From positions 627,501 through 691,500 of the forward strand of contig MCGE01000016.1 in the NCBI GenBank assembly GCA_002105175.1: a stretch of DNA of 64,000 bases, given 5' to 3'. The number at the start of each line of letters is the position of its first letter. The first letter of the stretch is position 1. The notes beneath the pieces are model-generated. The model saw nothing but the letters and a program-made list of their open reading frames with translations, searched no databases and was not told the origin of the DNA. The position numbers and the translations under genes are program-made. Below, one piece after another: positions 1 to 11,700 of this stretch. Source of the DNA: Absidia repens. Its lineage: Eukaryota > Mucoromycota > Mucoromycetes > Mucorales > Cunninghamellaceae.

Positions 1-256
1 GACTAATTTTGACGGGGTTCTTCTTTTTGTGGTAAATTTTTTGACTGCATGATTTGAAAATGCCCTGAGCCATTATTTCTCGAAGACTGGCGGATTTAGA
101 AAAACTTGACCGGCAATTGAACTAGGGCTGACGTTACTGCTAAAAAATTTAAATGGTACTTTTTTATTTTTTGACAGCTTTCTTTTTTTTCGTCCTTTCA
201 CCTTTTTTTTTTTTTCTTCTTTTTCCCAACAAAACGCGCATTCTCATCTAATAACA
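1..256. promoter_or_regulatory. Upstream region of CCT8
   Basis: AT-rich sequence with T/C-rich tracts (180-230) directly before the CCT8 ATG. It should contain the promoter and 5' UTR. No specific element is recognised. Confidence 0.45.
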
Positions 257-2649
257 ATGGCCTTACGTGTCCCCAAAAGTACTCTTCCTCAACTCTTTAG
301 AGATGGATACAAGGTATAATAAAGAGCCATAAATCCTGGGTGGAATAGATGAACTCGAATTATTTTTGATGTAGATTAACCAACACGTCATCTTTTTATT
401 TTTAGATTCAGCAAGGTGTCGATGAAGCCGTTTTACGTAACATTGAAGCCACTCATGAACTTTCTGAAGTTGTGCGAACCTCTATGGGTCCCAATGGTAA
501 TACAAAAAGACTAGTGATGAGGTCGAAGAGAGGATGTACACGCACATACGCACACACACGTAAAGAAGCACGTTGATTGATTTGATTATTCTTACTATTA
601 TCATCATCATCACTCATCTAGGACGCAACAAGATGATCATCAACCATCTGGAAAAACTCTTTGTTACCAACGATGCCGCCACTATCATCCGCGAACTTGA
701 AGTCGTCCATCCTGCAGCCAAGCTTTTGGTGATGGCATCTCAACAACAAGAATCAGAATTGGGTGACAATACCAACTTTGTCATTGTGTTTGCTGGTGCT
801 TTGTTGCAAAAGGCCGAACATCTTTTACGACTTGGTCTTCATCCCTCAGAAATTGTACAAGGTTATGAACTTGCTCGTGATCGTGCTCTCGATATTTTAC
901 CAGGTAAAAAGGAGCGAAAGACAACCCCACACACGCACACAGAGACTCTTTCTCTTCTCACTCATCCTTATTCCTTCTTTTTTTTTGTGTGTGTGTTTTT
1001 GATGATGTAGAATTATCGATTGGAACTGTGGGTGATTTATTCTCAAAGGACAATTTGAAAAAAGCCATCCGATCTGCCATCAGTGCAAAGCAAATTGGTT
1101 ATGAAGATTTATTAGGTGACCTTGTCGTGGATGCTGCTTCCAACATTATGCCCAAGAATCCTAAGGATTTTAATGTCGACAATATCCGTGTGGTCAAGGT
1201 GATGGGATCTAGTCTTCATGAATCTAGAGTCGTTCGTGGTATGGTGTTTGGTCGGGAACCTGAAGGTAAAGATGACGAGAGCGAAAAAAAAACAGTGGAT
1301 GATAAGAGAGAATCCGAAAAACTCACAACATCATGTTTTTTTTTGTTTTTTTTTTTGCTTGTAGGTGTTGTGCAAAACGTTTCAAAAGGAAAAATCGCTA
1401 TCTTCACTTGTCCTCTCGATGTTGCACAAACTGAAACCAAGGGAACTGTTTTAATTCACAATGCTCAAGAAATGCTGAACTTTAGCAAGGATGAAGAAAA
1501 ACATATGGAAAAGGTAAGCTAAAAGGGGATCACTTTTTTGCATGTTACGCACGTGGTTTTATATATTATACATATTTCCTTGTTGTTTCTGATGATGATT
1601 CTTTTTATTATATCTAAAACCCAGATTTTCCAAGAACTGGCTGATGCTGGCGTCAAGGTGGTTGTTACTGGTGCGGGTATTGGTGAATTGGCTTTACATT
1701 ACTTGAATAGATTCAACATCATGGCTGTCAAGGTTCTCTCCAAGTTTGATCTTCGTCGTTTATGTCGTGTGGTTGGCGGTACTGCGTTGGCTCGTATGGG
1801 TGCCCCTATGCCCGAAGAAATGGGTTACTGTGATGTGGTGGAAACCGTTGAAATTGGTAGCGACCGAGTGACTGTGTTCCGTCAAGAAGAAAATGAACAA
1901 GCCCGCACAACCACCATTGTGATCCGAGGTGCTACTCAGAACCATATGGATGATATCGAACGTGCCATCGATGATGGTGTGAATGTCATCAAGGCCGTCA
2001 CTCGTGATGATCGCTTGTTGGCTGGTGCCGGTGCCGTGGATATGGAACTCAACAAACGTCTTCAATCCGTTGCTGCCAAAACCCCTGGCTTGAACCAACA
2101 TGCCATCAAGAAGTTTGCCGAAGCCTTGGAAGTCGTGCCTCGTACTTTGTGTGATAACGCTGGTATGGATGCTACTGCTACCTTGTCTCGCCTTTATGCT
2201 GCTCATTACCAAGAATCTGAATCGGGGGCTACTATTGGTGTAGATGTCGAGGTAAAAAAAAAAAAAAAATACTGAAAAAAAGAAAGGGGCGGTGCTGTTT
2301 TTGTATCTGTGTAGAGAAGGGAATACTCATTTTTAATTTTTGATTTTATTACAGAACAACAATGATGGTACTTTGGATGCTGTGAAGGCCAATATCTTTG
2401 ATATCGTGGCTGCCAAATACTGGGCTCTCAAGTTGGCTACTGATACTGCCATTACTATTCTTAGAGTGGATCAAGTAAGTATTGAAAATAAGATGACAAA
2501 ATGAAAAGCGAGATGGGGAGATTTTTTTTTTTTTTGGTCAGTTTATTCACCCCGTTATTTATGTATTTTTTTTAAAATAGATCATCATGTCCAAGCCAGC
2601 AGGTGGACCAAAGGCACCCAAGCAACAAGGTCACTGGGATCAAGATTAA
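257..2649 (+). CDS. CCT8: T-complex protein 1 subunit theta (CCT8)
   Basis: One of the eight subunits of the cytosolic CCT/TRiC chaperonin, which folds actin, tubulin and other proteins using ATP. Eight exons: 257-313, 406-496, 622-903, 1011-1265, 1365-1513, 1625-2251, 2355-2474 and 2581-2649. All introns have GT..AG ends and compatible phases; the total is 549 aa, normal for the family. Visible hallmarks are TSMGPNG near residue 45, the block LEKLFVTNDAATI, the ATPase-loop region GDNTNFVIVFAGALL, NVDNIRV, ETKGTVLI, the apical-domain segment DLRRLCRVVGGTAL, and the C-terminal VDQIIMSKPAGGPK that separates theta from its paralogues. The ATPase loop reads GDNT where GDGT is usual. A polyadenylation signal (AATAAA) lies near 2840. 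The start is the first ATG in frame and gives the expected N-terminus. Confidence 0.96.
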
Positions 2650-3179
2650 ACACACACATACATACAGAAAAAAAAAAAAAAAAAAGCTCAAGTGATTTAG
2701 AAGATGGATCCTCTCCAAAACAGTCCCTACCCCGTTACCAACCTATCTCCCTCTATATCTCCCATCCTCTTTTTATTATTTTTACATTTTAGTCATTTTC
2801 TTCCTTTTTTATTTATATTTTAGTTTTCCCCATATTCTTCAATAAAAGAAAAAAAAACAAAGTAGCATATCAGAAATTGTCACTTCTATGTCTTTATATA
2901 GTAGGACTAGTGGGGCTGCATTTATCTGTGGATATGTATATCGGTATGGTTGTGCGGCTGTGTGTGTGTGAAAGTGAAATGAAAGGTAGGAGGTGTAATT
3001 GCTTGACACGGCATTTTGCTGAGTCTGTCAGGCACCACAGAAGATCTCTTTTAGATTTCGTGGGGTGGGGAATCATTTGAATCCCCGCTTGCACCGCACT
3101 TGTCAAAAAATTCATTTCCATCTGTTTTCCTCTTTTGAACTTCCTTTTTTTTTTTTTTTTTTTTTTCCACTGTACTGGC

Positions 3180-3955
3180 ATGTTGGCACCACCCCTTAAT
3201 TTTACGAAATGGTTGGCGGAAAACGGAGATAAACTTCAACCTCCTATCAACAACTACCTATTATTCAGAGGAAAAGACACTATTATCATGGTGGTAGGCG
3301 GTCCAAATCAACGATCCGATTACCACATCAACGAAACGGAAGTATGTATGATGTCGGCTCACCATTATTACTCAGCAACATTGGGGGCATTTACTGATTT
3401 ATTTATTTTTTTTGAATATGCTATTCAATGTTGATTAGGAATGGTTTTATCAAGTGAAAGGACAGCTCTTGATCAAGGTGGTGGACGACGGTGAATTCAA
3501 GGATATTTATGTGAATGAAGGCGATATGTTCCTATTGCCGCGTAAGTAGTCTGTGCTTTGGTCCGGGCTTCTTTGTTTTTGCTCATGTCCCCTTTTCCTT
3601 CTTTGTAGCCAATGTGCCTCATAACCCTGTTCGATTTGCTAACTCTTTAGGCTTGGTGGTTGAACGTGAACGACTTGACCATCATATTGGTAAGCAGTGT
3701 GTTGTGTGTTGGGGGCGGGTGACACGAAGCGATGTCATTGATCGTATTGTTTATTGTATGACTCATCACCATTTCTTTATCTTAGATAAATTACGTTGGT
3801 ACTGTGAACAAGTCTCTTGCAGAAACATCATCTATGAAGACTCTTTTCATTGTACGGATCTTGGAACCCAATTGAAACCTATAGTAGAGCGATTTGCCAC
3901 CACTGTTGAACTACGAACATGTAAAAATTGTGGCCATGTCAGTGCTCCCAAGTAG
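3180..3955 (+). CDS. BNA1: 3-hydroxyanthranilate 3,4-dioxygenase
   Basis: Cytosolic non-haem Fe(II) ring-cleaving enzyme of the kynurenine pathway. It turns 3-hydroxyanthranilate into the precursor of quinolinate for de novo NAD synthesis. Four exons: 3180-3341, 3439-3541, 3609-3689 and 3786-3955, all in consistent phase. The cupin iron ligands are visible as H49 and E55 in [10 protein letters not shown] and H93 in NVPHNPVRF. The GDMFLLPPNVPHNP segment is very typical of the family. The C-terminus carries CKNCGH, half of the rubredoxin-like metal site found in fungal and bacterial forms. The product is about 173 aa, the usual fungal length. The ATG at 3180 follows a long pyrimidine tract; an in-frame upstream ATG at 3135 would add only a poly-Phe stretch and was rejected. 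Confidence 0.95.
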
Positions 3956-4686
3956 ATACATAGTATATATTATTGTCGCCTTTCCGCCCCCACCTTTTCA
4001 CCTCATCTTCTATTGTATTCCCCACCCCCACCCCACTCTTAGTATTAGTATTTTTTTTCTCTAGACATCATTCCCCATACTGCCCTTTCTCCTCTATTGA
4101 TAGTAATCTTATTGTCATACATTTTATTTATTATATATTTTATTTATTTGAATAAAAAAAAAAAATCATCATTATTGATCAATCGTTTGGCTGTTGTCCC
4201 ATCTTTACCTATGCCAGATTTTCCTTTTTTTTCATTATCCATCTCACCTGTACTACCTCTTTATCAATTTTCTGTTGATTCAAGATGCCCATATCATATC
4301 TTCAGATCTAGTTCCCACTACACTGTATATACACTTGTATGCACATTAAACACAATATATACCCAGCATCAACCTTCCTGCCTATACCAGATTACCTTTT
4401 TTTTTTTTTTTGCCATTATCCATATCACCTTTATTTCTTCATCAATTTTCTAAGGTCCAAGATGCCCAGATTCAAATCTGGCTCCTGCTATACTGTTTAT
4501 GTATAACCAATAAACACAACACATATACCCGACATTAATTATCTCCATAACAATTAATATATAAATATATACACATAGAAAGAAAAATGGTTTTTTTTAT
4601 TTGAGGATCAATAAATTGGACTAAAACTAATCTACAAACTACACCTAAGAATGTATATATATATAAAAAAAAAAGACGAATTCTAA
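3956..4686. other. Convergent 3' intergenic region with AT-rich sequence
   Basis: This stretch separates the 3' ends of the dioxygenase gene (+) and the MADS gene (-). It carries an AATAAA at about 4149, long T runs, and a diverged tandem duplication annotated separately. Short open frames here are low-complexity and I see no gene. Confidence 0.7.
4208..4549. repeat. Diverged tandem duplication, two units of about 170 bp
   Basis: Unit 1 (about 4208-4379) and unit 2 (about 4381-4549) align along their length. Both begin CCTAT(G/A)CCAGATT, then a T run, CATTATCCAT, CATCAATTTTCT or TATCAATTTTCT, AAGATGCCCA, a CTA(C/T)ACTGT block and an AAACACAA..ATATACCC block. Many substitutions separate them, so the duplication is not recent. 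It is non-coding as far as I can see. Confidence 0.75.
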
Positions 4687-6570
4687 CTAAATGTTTTTGA
4701 TTTTTTTCGTATTTGGAGCATTATCCCTTTCATCCATAGGATTACCTCGTTTCAAATGTTGGGCTGGCGGTAGTTGCTGCGGTTGCTGTTGACTGATGTT
4801 ATTGTAGGTCCATTTTGATGATTTACTGTTGCTAGCATCGTTGTTGTTACTGTTGTTGTTAGTAGATGAAGATGATGGAGGTGGCCAATAAAAGGAAGAC
4901 GCCGCAGTTGAATTAGGATTGGTGGCTGTGGCAGGCGTGGTAGCAAAATGCAACGGACTAGGTAATTCGTTTTGGATTTGATAAAAGTGAGGATAAAATG
5001 AGGATGGACTTGGAAGGTTTTGAGCAAAGGCTTGTTGCGCAGAACTCGTCATGGGACGAGAAGCAGTAGTAGTGGTGGTACCTGATTTTGTCGTTGGGTG
5101 ATGACTGCCGGTGTTTTCATTGTTCACGAATGACCGAGTCGATGCATTGATGTTGGTTGTGTTGGTGAGCGAAATCTAAAAATAGAAAACGAAAAAAAAA
5201 TCCCATATGGTCGTTCAGTTAGATCAACGTGTGTTATGTGTATGCTATCAATGCACTGTTCATGCCCCTTTCAATTTTTTTTTCCTATTGTGTTCCCTTA
5301 CTTGACTATTCGATTTGTTCATTCCGTTATTAACATCGGCACTTTCCTTCGGTATATTCAATGTCAATTTCGGTCGTTGTTGATAGTAAATAGATGAATT
5401 ATCGTCATCAAGATGACCATCATTTGATCTTGATGAGGATGCGTCATTGGGACCCGTTGTATTTGCAATATGAGGAGAAGGTGACAATGATGCTGAGGCA
5501 GAAGCTGATGAAGATGAAGATGAAGATAAATTTCTTGGGAGTGAAGTTGTTGATAATAATTTGTATTGATCTGATGCTTCGGCAATAGTTGCTGGAGTCG
5601 ACGGCAAAGGTGATGTGTATGAATTACCTTGTTCTGGCGTGTTGACCCATCTGTTCTGTACTGTTGCTACTGCTGTCATGTCGGCGTTTGAATCGATGGT
5701 AGATCGCAAATTCGATGCTTCATATCTTGGTTGCGTTTGTATCATCGGCTTGAGTGACTAGCGAAGATCAAAATTAGAAAAACGAAGTCCAAGTTTATGG
5801 TTAGTAATAGCATATATGTATATTTTGATCGGGGCGATTTTATAAGATAAAGAACGTACCTGTGAATCGGAGTACATGGGATATTGGTTTTGATTTGACT
5901 GATAAACTGGATAAGTAGATATATCAAGCGCTATTGGATCTTGTTGGATAGTTTTCAAGACTTGATGCTGTTGATGATGATGGGGAGCAGGAGGCAGAGG
6001 AGGTTCAGTCATATAACCAGATTCATGCCGTTGAACGATAGTAGAGGAAGTCGATATAGCTTCATTGTCAGAGAATTCAAATGAGACATCATCGCGGTTT
6101 TCACCGAGCGCAAACTATTTTAAAAAGAATAAAGATTAGTAAGTGCGGTAACATGAAGAAATGTAATAATAGCTTAGCTTTTACTTACATCGCCATTAGT
6201 CTTTGTTTCGTAGGGTTCGCCATACTATATGTATATTAATATATAAAAAGAATAATTGGTACAAAGTAAATATATAACAGTATAGTTTAACTTTCTCACC
6301 TCAGTGTATCGCATCAGAACATTATCAATATCACTACTTGAGTACTGCACCAGTTTGTTGTTAGAGTTGAATACTATCAGGGCAATATCACATCCACAAA
6401 GCACACTGAGTTCATAGGCCTTCTTCATAAGTCCATTTTTTCTTTTCAAAAAGGTAACCTATTATAATGAAAGTTAGTAAACCTGACACGCCCCCAAAGT
6501 AATGAATAGATCTTACCTGTCTGTTGCGATCGTCATGAATAGGTTGGATCTTGATTTTTCTGCGGCCCAT
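4687..6570 (-). CDS. MEF2-type MADS-box transcription factor (RLM1/SMP1-like)
   Basis: DNA-binding regulator of the MEF2-type MADS class. In fungi such factors (Rlm1, Smp1) act below the cell-wall-integrity MAP kinase or in stress responses. Six exons on the minus strand: 6570-6517, 6458-6300, 6224-6189, 6114-5860, 5757-5302 and 5175-4687, all phase 0, giving 482 aa. The protein starts [18 protein letters not shown] and continues [20 protein letters not shown], then [19 protein letters not shown]. This is a near-canonical MADS domain (residues 1-57) followed by a MEF2-type extension ending MRYTE. The rest is Ser/Asn/Pro/Gln-rich and probably disordered, with a basic end (TKKIKNI). The first exon ends inside the MADS helix. 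The MEF2 class is certain; orthology to a particular yeast gene is not. Confidence 0.93.
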
Positions 6571-6878
6571 GTCAATAAATAAAAATAGTAATAAGAGGAT
6601 AAAAATATGAAGTAAAAAAAAAAGAAACTAAAAATGAGTAAACGTAAAAAAAAAGGATCAGTAAAAAAGAAGGGTTGAATTGAAATATATATATATATAT
6701 ATATATAAAATAGTTTTACCATGCACCAAAATCTAAAAATAGTATCGCCAGTATTTAGGCTCAGTCGACCCTCAGCACATAACCACCCTAAACACCAACA
6801 TAGCCATCACCCCTTTCCCAACGGCCACCATCAAAATACATACAAAACAAAAAGCCATCCTCATCCTCATCATCAAGT
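6571..6878. promoter_or_regulatory. Upstream region of the MADS gene
   Basis: About 308 bp lie between the MADS start and the 3' end of the methyltransferase gene, both on the minus strand. It contains an (AT)n tract near 6683-6709 and A-rich runs. It must hold the MADS promoter and the 3' UTR of the upstream gene; no specific operator is recognisable. Confidence 0.5.
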
Positions 6879-7886
6879 CTATCTTATTAATTTATTCAAT
6901 TCATTCATCAGTAAACTACCAGAACTAACTACATTCAAATTTTCTACACTATCCATCATTGGCATTGATATTCTAATTTCGTCGTCTAACCCCTTGATAC
7001 CACCATGACTTGTAGACAAGATCAGCGCCGGTCGATTCGGTAATTTTGCTTCTTGCTTGTTTCTAAAGTTCCAAAGCCAAATGCCAGACCCCAACGTCGC
7101 CTTGTTGTTTACGTCATCGTAATGTCCAGTCAAAGGTGACCAAAGATCATTCACTAAAGGCACCGCCTTGCTATTCTTCTTGTTCTTGTTGTTCTTGTTC
7201 CTCTGCAACGCCCAAGAGTGGTTGGGCATCACCTCCGCCACCAAAGGGGTCATGTCATATGATTTCAAAAATGCTACCAGGTCTACCAGAGGCACATTTT
7301 GATACTTCCACCTTAGACTGGAGCCACGGGACGCCCGAATCGTATACCCATTATAGAGATCGCAGGTACGTGTTGTAAGCACACCAGCATTCCATCCAAG
7401 TGCTTCGCCTGTCCACACCAAGTTGCCAAGGTCATCGTTATCATTGACATGATCCAGTACCAGTAACCGATCCAGCTTATTTTTCGATGGTAGATCGTGG
7501 GGTGGGAGTGGTATTTCGGCATAGATGTCGTGATTATCAGGTTTTGCTGCTGTGCCGAGGATCCGCCGAGTCAAATCCACGTCTGTCAAATAGTGGTACC
7601 TGGCTTTGAAGGCATCCGGATGCTGAAGGACTTGTAATGCAGGGTATTGAATAGCTTCTTCCGAGTGAGGGGTCTTGGTGGCTGTCACGATAAGTGAGGT
7701 GAGTGGTATATTCCTGTCTCGCATTTCGCGGGTCGCCTCCATGCCTTGGATCAACAAGGATTTTTGTTCTAGTCGATATTGTTTCGATTCTCGAAGCTTG
7801 ATGAGATGTTGTACAACTTTAGAATGCTGATTGTAGAGTCGATGGAATAGTTTGGGAAATTGGAAGACGGACGGTTTCGAGGCCAT
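6879..7886 (-). CDS. SpoU/TrmH-family RNA 2'-O-methyltransferase (MRM3-like)
   Basis: Single-exon gene of 335 aa. The N-terminal part (about residues 15-110) looks like the SpoU substrate-binding domain, with KLRESKQYRLEQKSLLIQG. The C-terminal part is a SPOUT knot domain: DLGNLVWTGEALGW resembles the family's NLG.I.RTA.ALG motif, and ISMPMMDSVENLNVVSSG resembles the cofactor-binding IPM..VESLNVS motif. Such enzymes methylate ribose 2'-OH groups in rRNA or tRNA using S-adenosylmethionine. The layout is closest to mitochondrial rRNA enzymes of the MRM3/RNMTL1 type. The usual GNEGxGL loop is replaced by SHGGIKGL, and a low-complexity Asn/Lys insert (KNNKNKKNSK) interrupts the domain, so activity or specificity may differ. 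The gene diverges from the P450 gene across 277 bp. Confidence 0.82.
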   Translation of the reverse strand: MASKPSVFQFPKLFHRLYNQHSKVVQHLIKLRESKQYRLEQKSLLIQGMEATREMRDRNIPLTSLIVTATKTPHSEEAIQYPALQVLQHPDAFKARYHYLTDVDLTRRILGTAAKPDNHDIYAEIPLPPHDLPSKNKLDRLLVLDHVNDNDDLGNLVWTGEALGWNAGVLTTRTCDLYNGYTIRASRGSSLRWKYQNVPLVDLVAFLKSYDMTPLVAEVMPNHSWALQRNKNNKNKKNSKAVPLVNDLWSPLTGHYDDVNNKATLGSGIWLWNFRNKQEAKLPNRPALILSTSHGGIKGLDDEIRISMPMMDSVENLNVVSSGSLLMNELNKLIR

Positions 7887-8163
7887 GGTTGTGAAGGTAG
7901 GAAAATAGAGACTTGGAAAAAAAAAAATGCGTAGGTTTCCCTCCTATTTTTTTTTTTTTTTTTTTGAAGACCGTCACCCAAGCTTAGCCCAGGGCAGGGA
8001 GGCAGTGAAATTTTGTTCAGGCGACGGAGTTTCCGTTTCTGGCGAACAAAAGAATTGGATGCCCAAGATATGTACTCCGTACGATTAAGCATAAAAAAGA
8101 TATAAAGACAGTCATATTAACATAAATCTTTTTTTCTTTCTTTCTTTTTTCTTACTAGAAACA
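7887..8163. promoter_or_regulatory. Shared divergent promoter region (methyltransferase / P450)
   Basis: The two start codons face away from each other across 277 bp. The interval has long A and T runs, a GC-richer patch near 7975-8030 and a pyrimidine tract just before the P450 ATG. No TATA box or known operator can be assigned. Confidence 0.5.
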
Positions 8164-10093
8164 ATGATATTTATTACCTTGACTGCGTTCACTCTTGGTT
8201 ATTTGGTCTATCGCTTTGGACCTCTGAATCCGAAAAAAGCATCCTGGAAGGCCTTGTCATATCCACCTTATGCGCCACACAGGTTACCTATTCTCGGTCA
8301 TGTTTTACAATTCATGCGTCCAATAGCTGTCCAAGAACTTTTTCGATTGTGGAGCTTACAGGCAGGTCCTGTTTTCACTCTTCAGCTCGGGGCAAAGCAT
8401 TGGGTTATTTTGAATACCGCTCAAAGTGTCAAAGATTTAATTGTAGACCGAAGTACGATTTATTCTTCAAGGGATTTACCCTCTACATTGGTGGATGATA
8501 TCATGGGTGGAGGTAAGATGGAATATTATATATATTGTAATATAAAAGATGATGACCAATATGTTTTCCAATTATTTTTGAGAATAGTCAGTAAGGGTGG
8601 TGGATTTGCATTTTATCCTTATGGCCCAGAGTGGAGGCACTTGCGTAGAATCGGTATTTAAAATATAAAAAAATGAAAAATTTAAAAAAAGGTGATCTAT
8701 AAGGCTAATGCTTTTCTTTTCCCTTTTTTTTTTTGTTGTTTTTCTCCTGATCCTTTTACAAAGCCCATGGGGGATTAATCAAAAAGAAAATCAACGAATA
8801 CCAGCCTATATTTGACGATCGAAGAAATACGTTATTGGCGAATTTATGGAATGAACAATTGACAACATCAACATCAACTGCCAGAGATGGGTTTTCGTTG
8901 ACACGGTTTATCGAACACTACACCATGACATCCATTCTTGCTATTGCTTTTGGTAACATGTGCAACTTTGACGCTGGCGATCCTCGACTTCACCAGGCAT
9001 TTTCATTGACCGAACGAACTGCTGCCATATTTGGTCCTGCTGAACAAATGGCCGAATTCTTCCCCATGCTCAAATACCTCCTCCCGAACCGAAAACAGGA
9101 ATACATCGATGTGCGCAATAATATCGAGGATTTTTATGGTGGTTTACTAGCTGAATTTAAGGAGCGACTACAACAGGATGGAGATGGCGTAGAAGACTGT
9201 TTTATCAAGGAAATCATGCAGAATGGCGAACTCACTGATCTGCAAATGATGAATTTTATTACTGTCTTTGTTGGCGCAGGTAACACCACAAGAGAACAAC
9301 ATTGATAATAATAATATCAAAATGTTTATTCCTCTCTTTTTTTCTTCTTCTTCTTCTTAGGATCGGAAACAACAGCGTCAACCTTGGAATGGATGATTGC
9401 ACTTTTAGCAAATGAACCTGGTGTTCAAGATAAAGCGTATGATGAAATCCAAACGAATGTCGGTCCCTTCCGACTTCCTGGACCTGAAGATGGTAAAAAC
9501 AACGGCAACAAAAATTCAAGATAAGAAACATTATGAATAACTAACGGTTATTTTCTGTTTTTTATTGTTGTTTATTGGATTTGGTAGAATCAAGTTTGTC
9601 GTATCTACAATGTGTCATCCACGAAACGCTACGACTTCGACCGCCTGCGCCTTTATCAGTCCCGCATGCGACCAGTGAAGACGACGTGTACAACCATTGG
9701 CGTATTCCAAAAAACACGACGGTGATGATCAATTTACATGCCATTCACAAAGATCCCGTACGCTATCCCAACCCCAATGTCTTTGATCCTGATCGTCATT
9801 TGGACTATGTTCAACGACGAGCTCCACAGCAACGCTTCAGTCAAACCATCGATGACCGACCTCATCTGGCTTTCTCTACCGGCCGCCGTGTTTGTGTGGG
9901 CATCCATCTGGCCGAACGTAGTGTGTATATGGCGGCAAGCGCTCTTTTGGCTTGCTTCCGGTTTGAACGCCAAGATGAACACGCCCTGATCGATGTGGAT
10001 ACACCAAAGGATTTGCGGTCACCGACCTTCGCTCCCTCTCCTTACAAAGTCAAGCTTGTCGCAAGGCACGATGGCGTCAAAGACCTCTTTTAG
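8164..10093 (+). CDS. Cytochrome P450 monooxygenase
   Basis: Membrane-anchored haem-thiolate monooxygenase of 522 aa; substrate unknown. Five exons: 8164-8512, 8588-8653, 8764-9279, 9361-9492 and 9588-10093, with GT..AG borders and correct phases. An N-terminal hydrophobic anchor (residues 1-20) precedes the proline-rich hinge YPPYAPHRLPILGH. The I-helix oxygen-binding motif is GAGSETTAS, the K-helix ExxR is ETLR (in HETLRLRPPAP), and the haem loop is FSTGRRVCVGIHLAER with the Cys axial ligand. All essential motifs are present, so an active enzyme is expected. It is an E-class microsomal P450; no named CYP family is assigned. Reductase would be supplied from elsewhere. An AATAAA lies at about 10164. 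Confidence 0.95.
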
Positions 10094-10929
10094 TAGTGAT
10101 TTGAAAGGATTAGTATAGTATTATTGTTATTGCTGTTGTTAGTGTTTATCAATATTTATCATCAATAAAATCGCTTGTGATGCAGGAATGACTAGAATTT
10201 AAAAAAAAATTCGTGAAATTCAGTTACATAAAGAGGTTTAAAGAATGTGTTGGTTATGGATAGCGGGATTGATGTATGTTAATGATTATATGAGGGCCAG
10301 ATACTGGTTATTGTTTGCATTTATACATTGTGCTGGTTGTAGATGTAAAATAGGTGTTCTTGATTCGTAAAGAAAAAAAAACAATAGGGAGGGTAAATTC
10401 GGAGCAAGGTCTCACATTAGCCACATACCTGGACATACTGTTGAAATAGAAAGGTTTCGTGCATATGATGGGTACCATTTGTTTGCTTTATGGTGATCCA
10501 ACATCCAATTTGATTTTTTCCTCCCATTTTTCTCGACCACTTTATCAAAGAAAAGAAAAAAAAAACCATCTGGCCAGATACGTGGGTAGAACCATCTTTG
10601 GTTTGCGTTTGTTGTTTACTTTTGTTGTTGTTGTTGTTTTACTATGAATGATAAAAAGAATGGAGTAGCTATGTAGCATTATAACAGTCTAGTGAAGGTT
10701 TTATAATATAGTGTAGAGAAAGAATACGCTTGTATCACAGTCATGGTTGATTATATGCATGGTCAAACAAGAAATATGGCCACCGGCGATATTAAATGCC
10801 CTTGCCATGATATCCTGCCGTCGTGATTATAGGAAAGTAGGATATACTCATAGTGTGGTAGGCTAGAAGAAAATTGCTTGATAAGATACTCACAAAATAG
10901 CTACACTAGCGGCTTTACTTATTATATAA
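10094..10929. other. Intergenic region, no gene seen
   Basis: AT-rich sequence after the P450 gene. It contains the P450 polyadenylation signal near 10164 and several T runs but no ORF with coding character. It leads into the repeat-rich zone. Confidence 0.6.
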
Positions 10930-11700
10930 TGGGTCAGAGAAATGGATAATAAAAAGGTCATATTTTATTGAATTGTTTGGTCAAGACTAAGCTAAAAGCG
11001 AGGGCCTCATTGCAGCAACGGATGAATTGGAGACAGCATGAGTGCGACAGAAGGGTAATCTGGAGAATAGTCAACACTAAACTAAACGGGCAAATGCAAA
11101 GACAGATTCACTGTATTATGGGCATGAGACAGGCTAAAGGAATATTTTTATTGAAAACACCATTGAAAAGGGATCTATTGCACAAGGCATGAAAAGTACT
11201 ACGGGGACAATTATTTTATCAAAGCGTGTAAAAAAAGACATATTTTATTCAGATTAGATACAAACTATGGACAAACGAAAACTAAACTAAGCTAATGAAG
11301 GCTTCAAAAGGCCAGCTAATGGTAGTCCTAAATCCTGAATCCAAAATGAAAGAGGTTTACCATGCATCTTGTAATCCCTGAGCTGAAAACACTTCTAAAC
11401 TAGACCTAAAACTATTCTAAGTCCTTCTTGACATCAAATAAGTTGATTGGTGAAGAAAACAATGAAGGAAAAATAATGAAATTGAAAGAAAGAGAGAAAG
11501 AGAGAGGACAGGGGGAAAAATTGGGAGTAAACAAAATTTTCACGTGGTCGGTATTTAAAAGATATTTTTTTGCTCCCAGTGTGGATTTGGTTGGGCAATT
11601 ATATCGTGGATACAAAAAAGGAAATCGGCATTTTTTATTTTTCATCTTTGATTTTACGAAAATCAACATCATATTGACATTTTCAAGATGATGACGCTCT
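10930..11700 (-). repeat. Dispersed repeat family, copy A (minus orientation)
   Basis: Read on the minus strand, this block holds the family core at about 11362-11378 (GGGATTACAAGATGCAT), followed by TTTCATTTTGGATTCAGGA and ATTAGCTTAGTTTAG. A CACGTG box sits upstream in repeat orientation, at 11541-11546. Downstream in that orientation are AATAAA-containing modules near 11240, 11150 and 10950. It matches copies B, C, D and E. I find no protein-coding frame consistent with the conservation. Confidence 0.8.
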
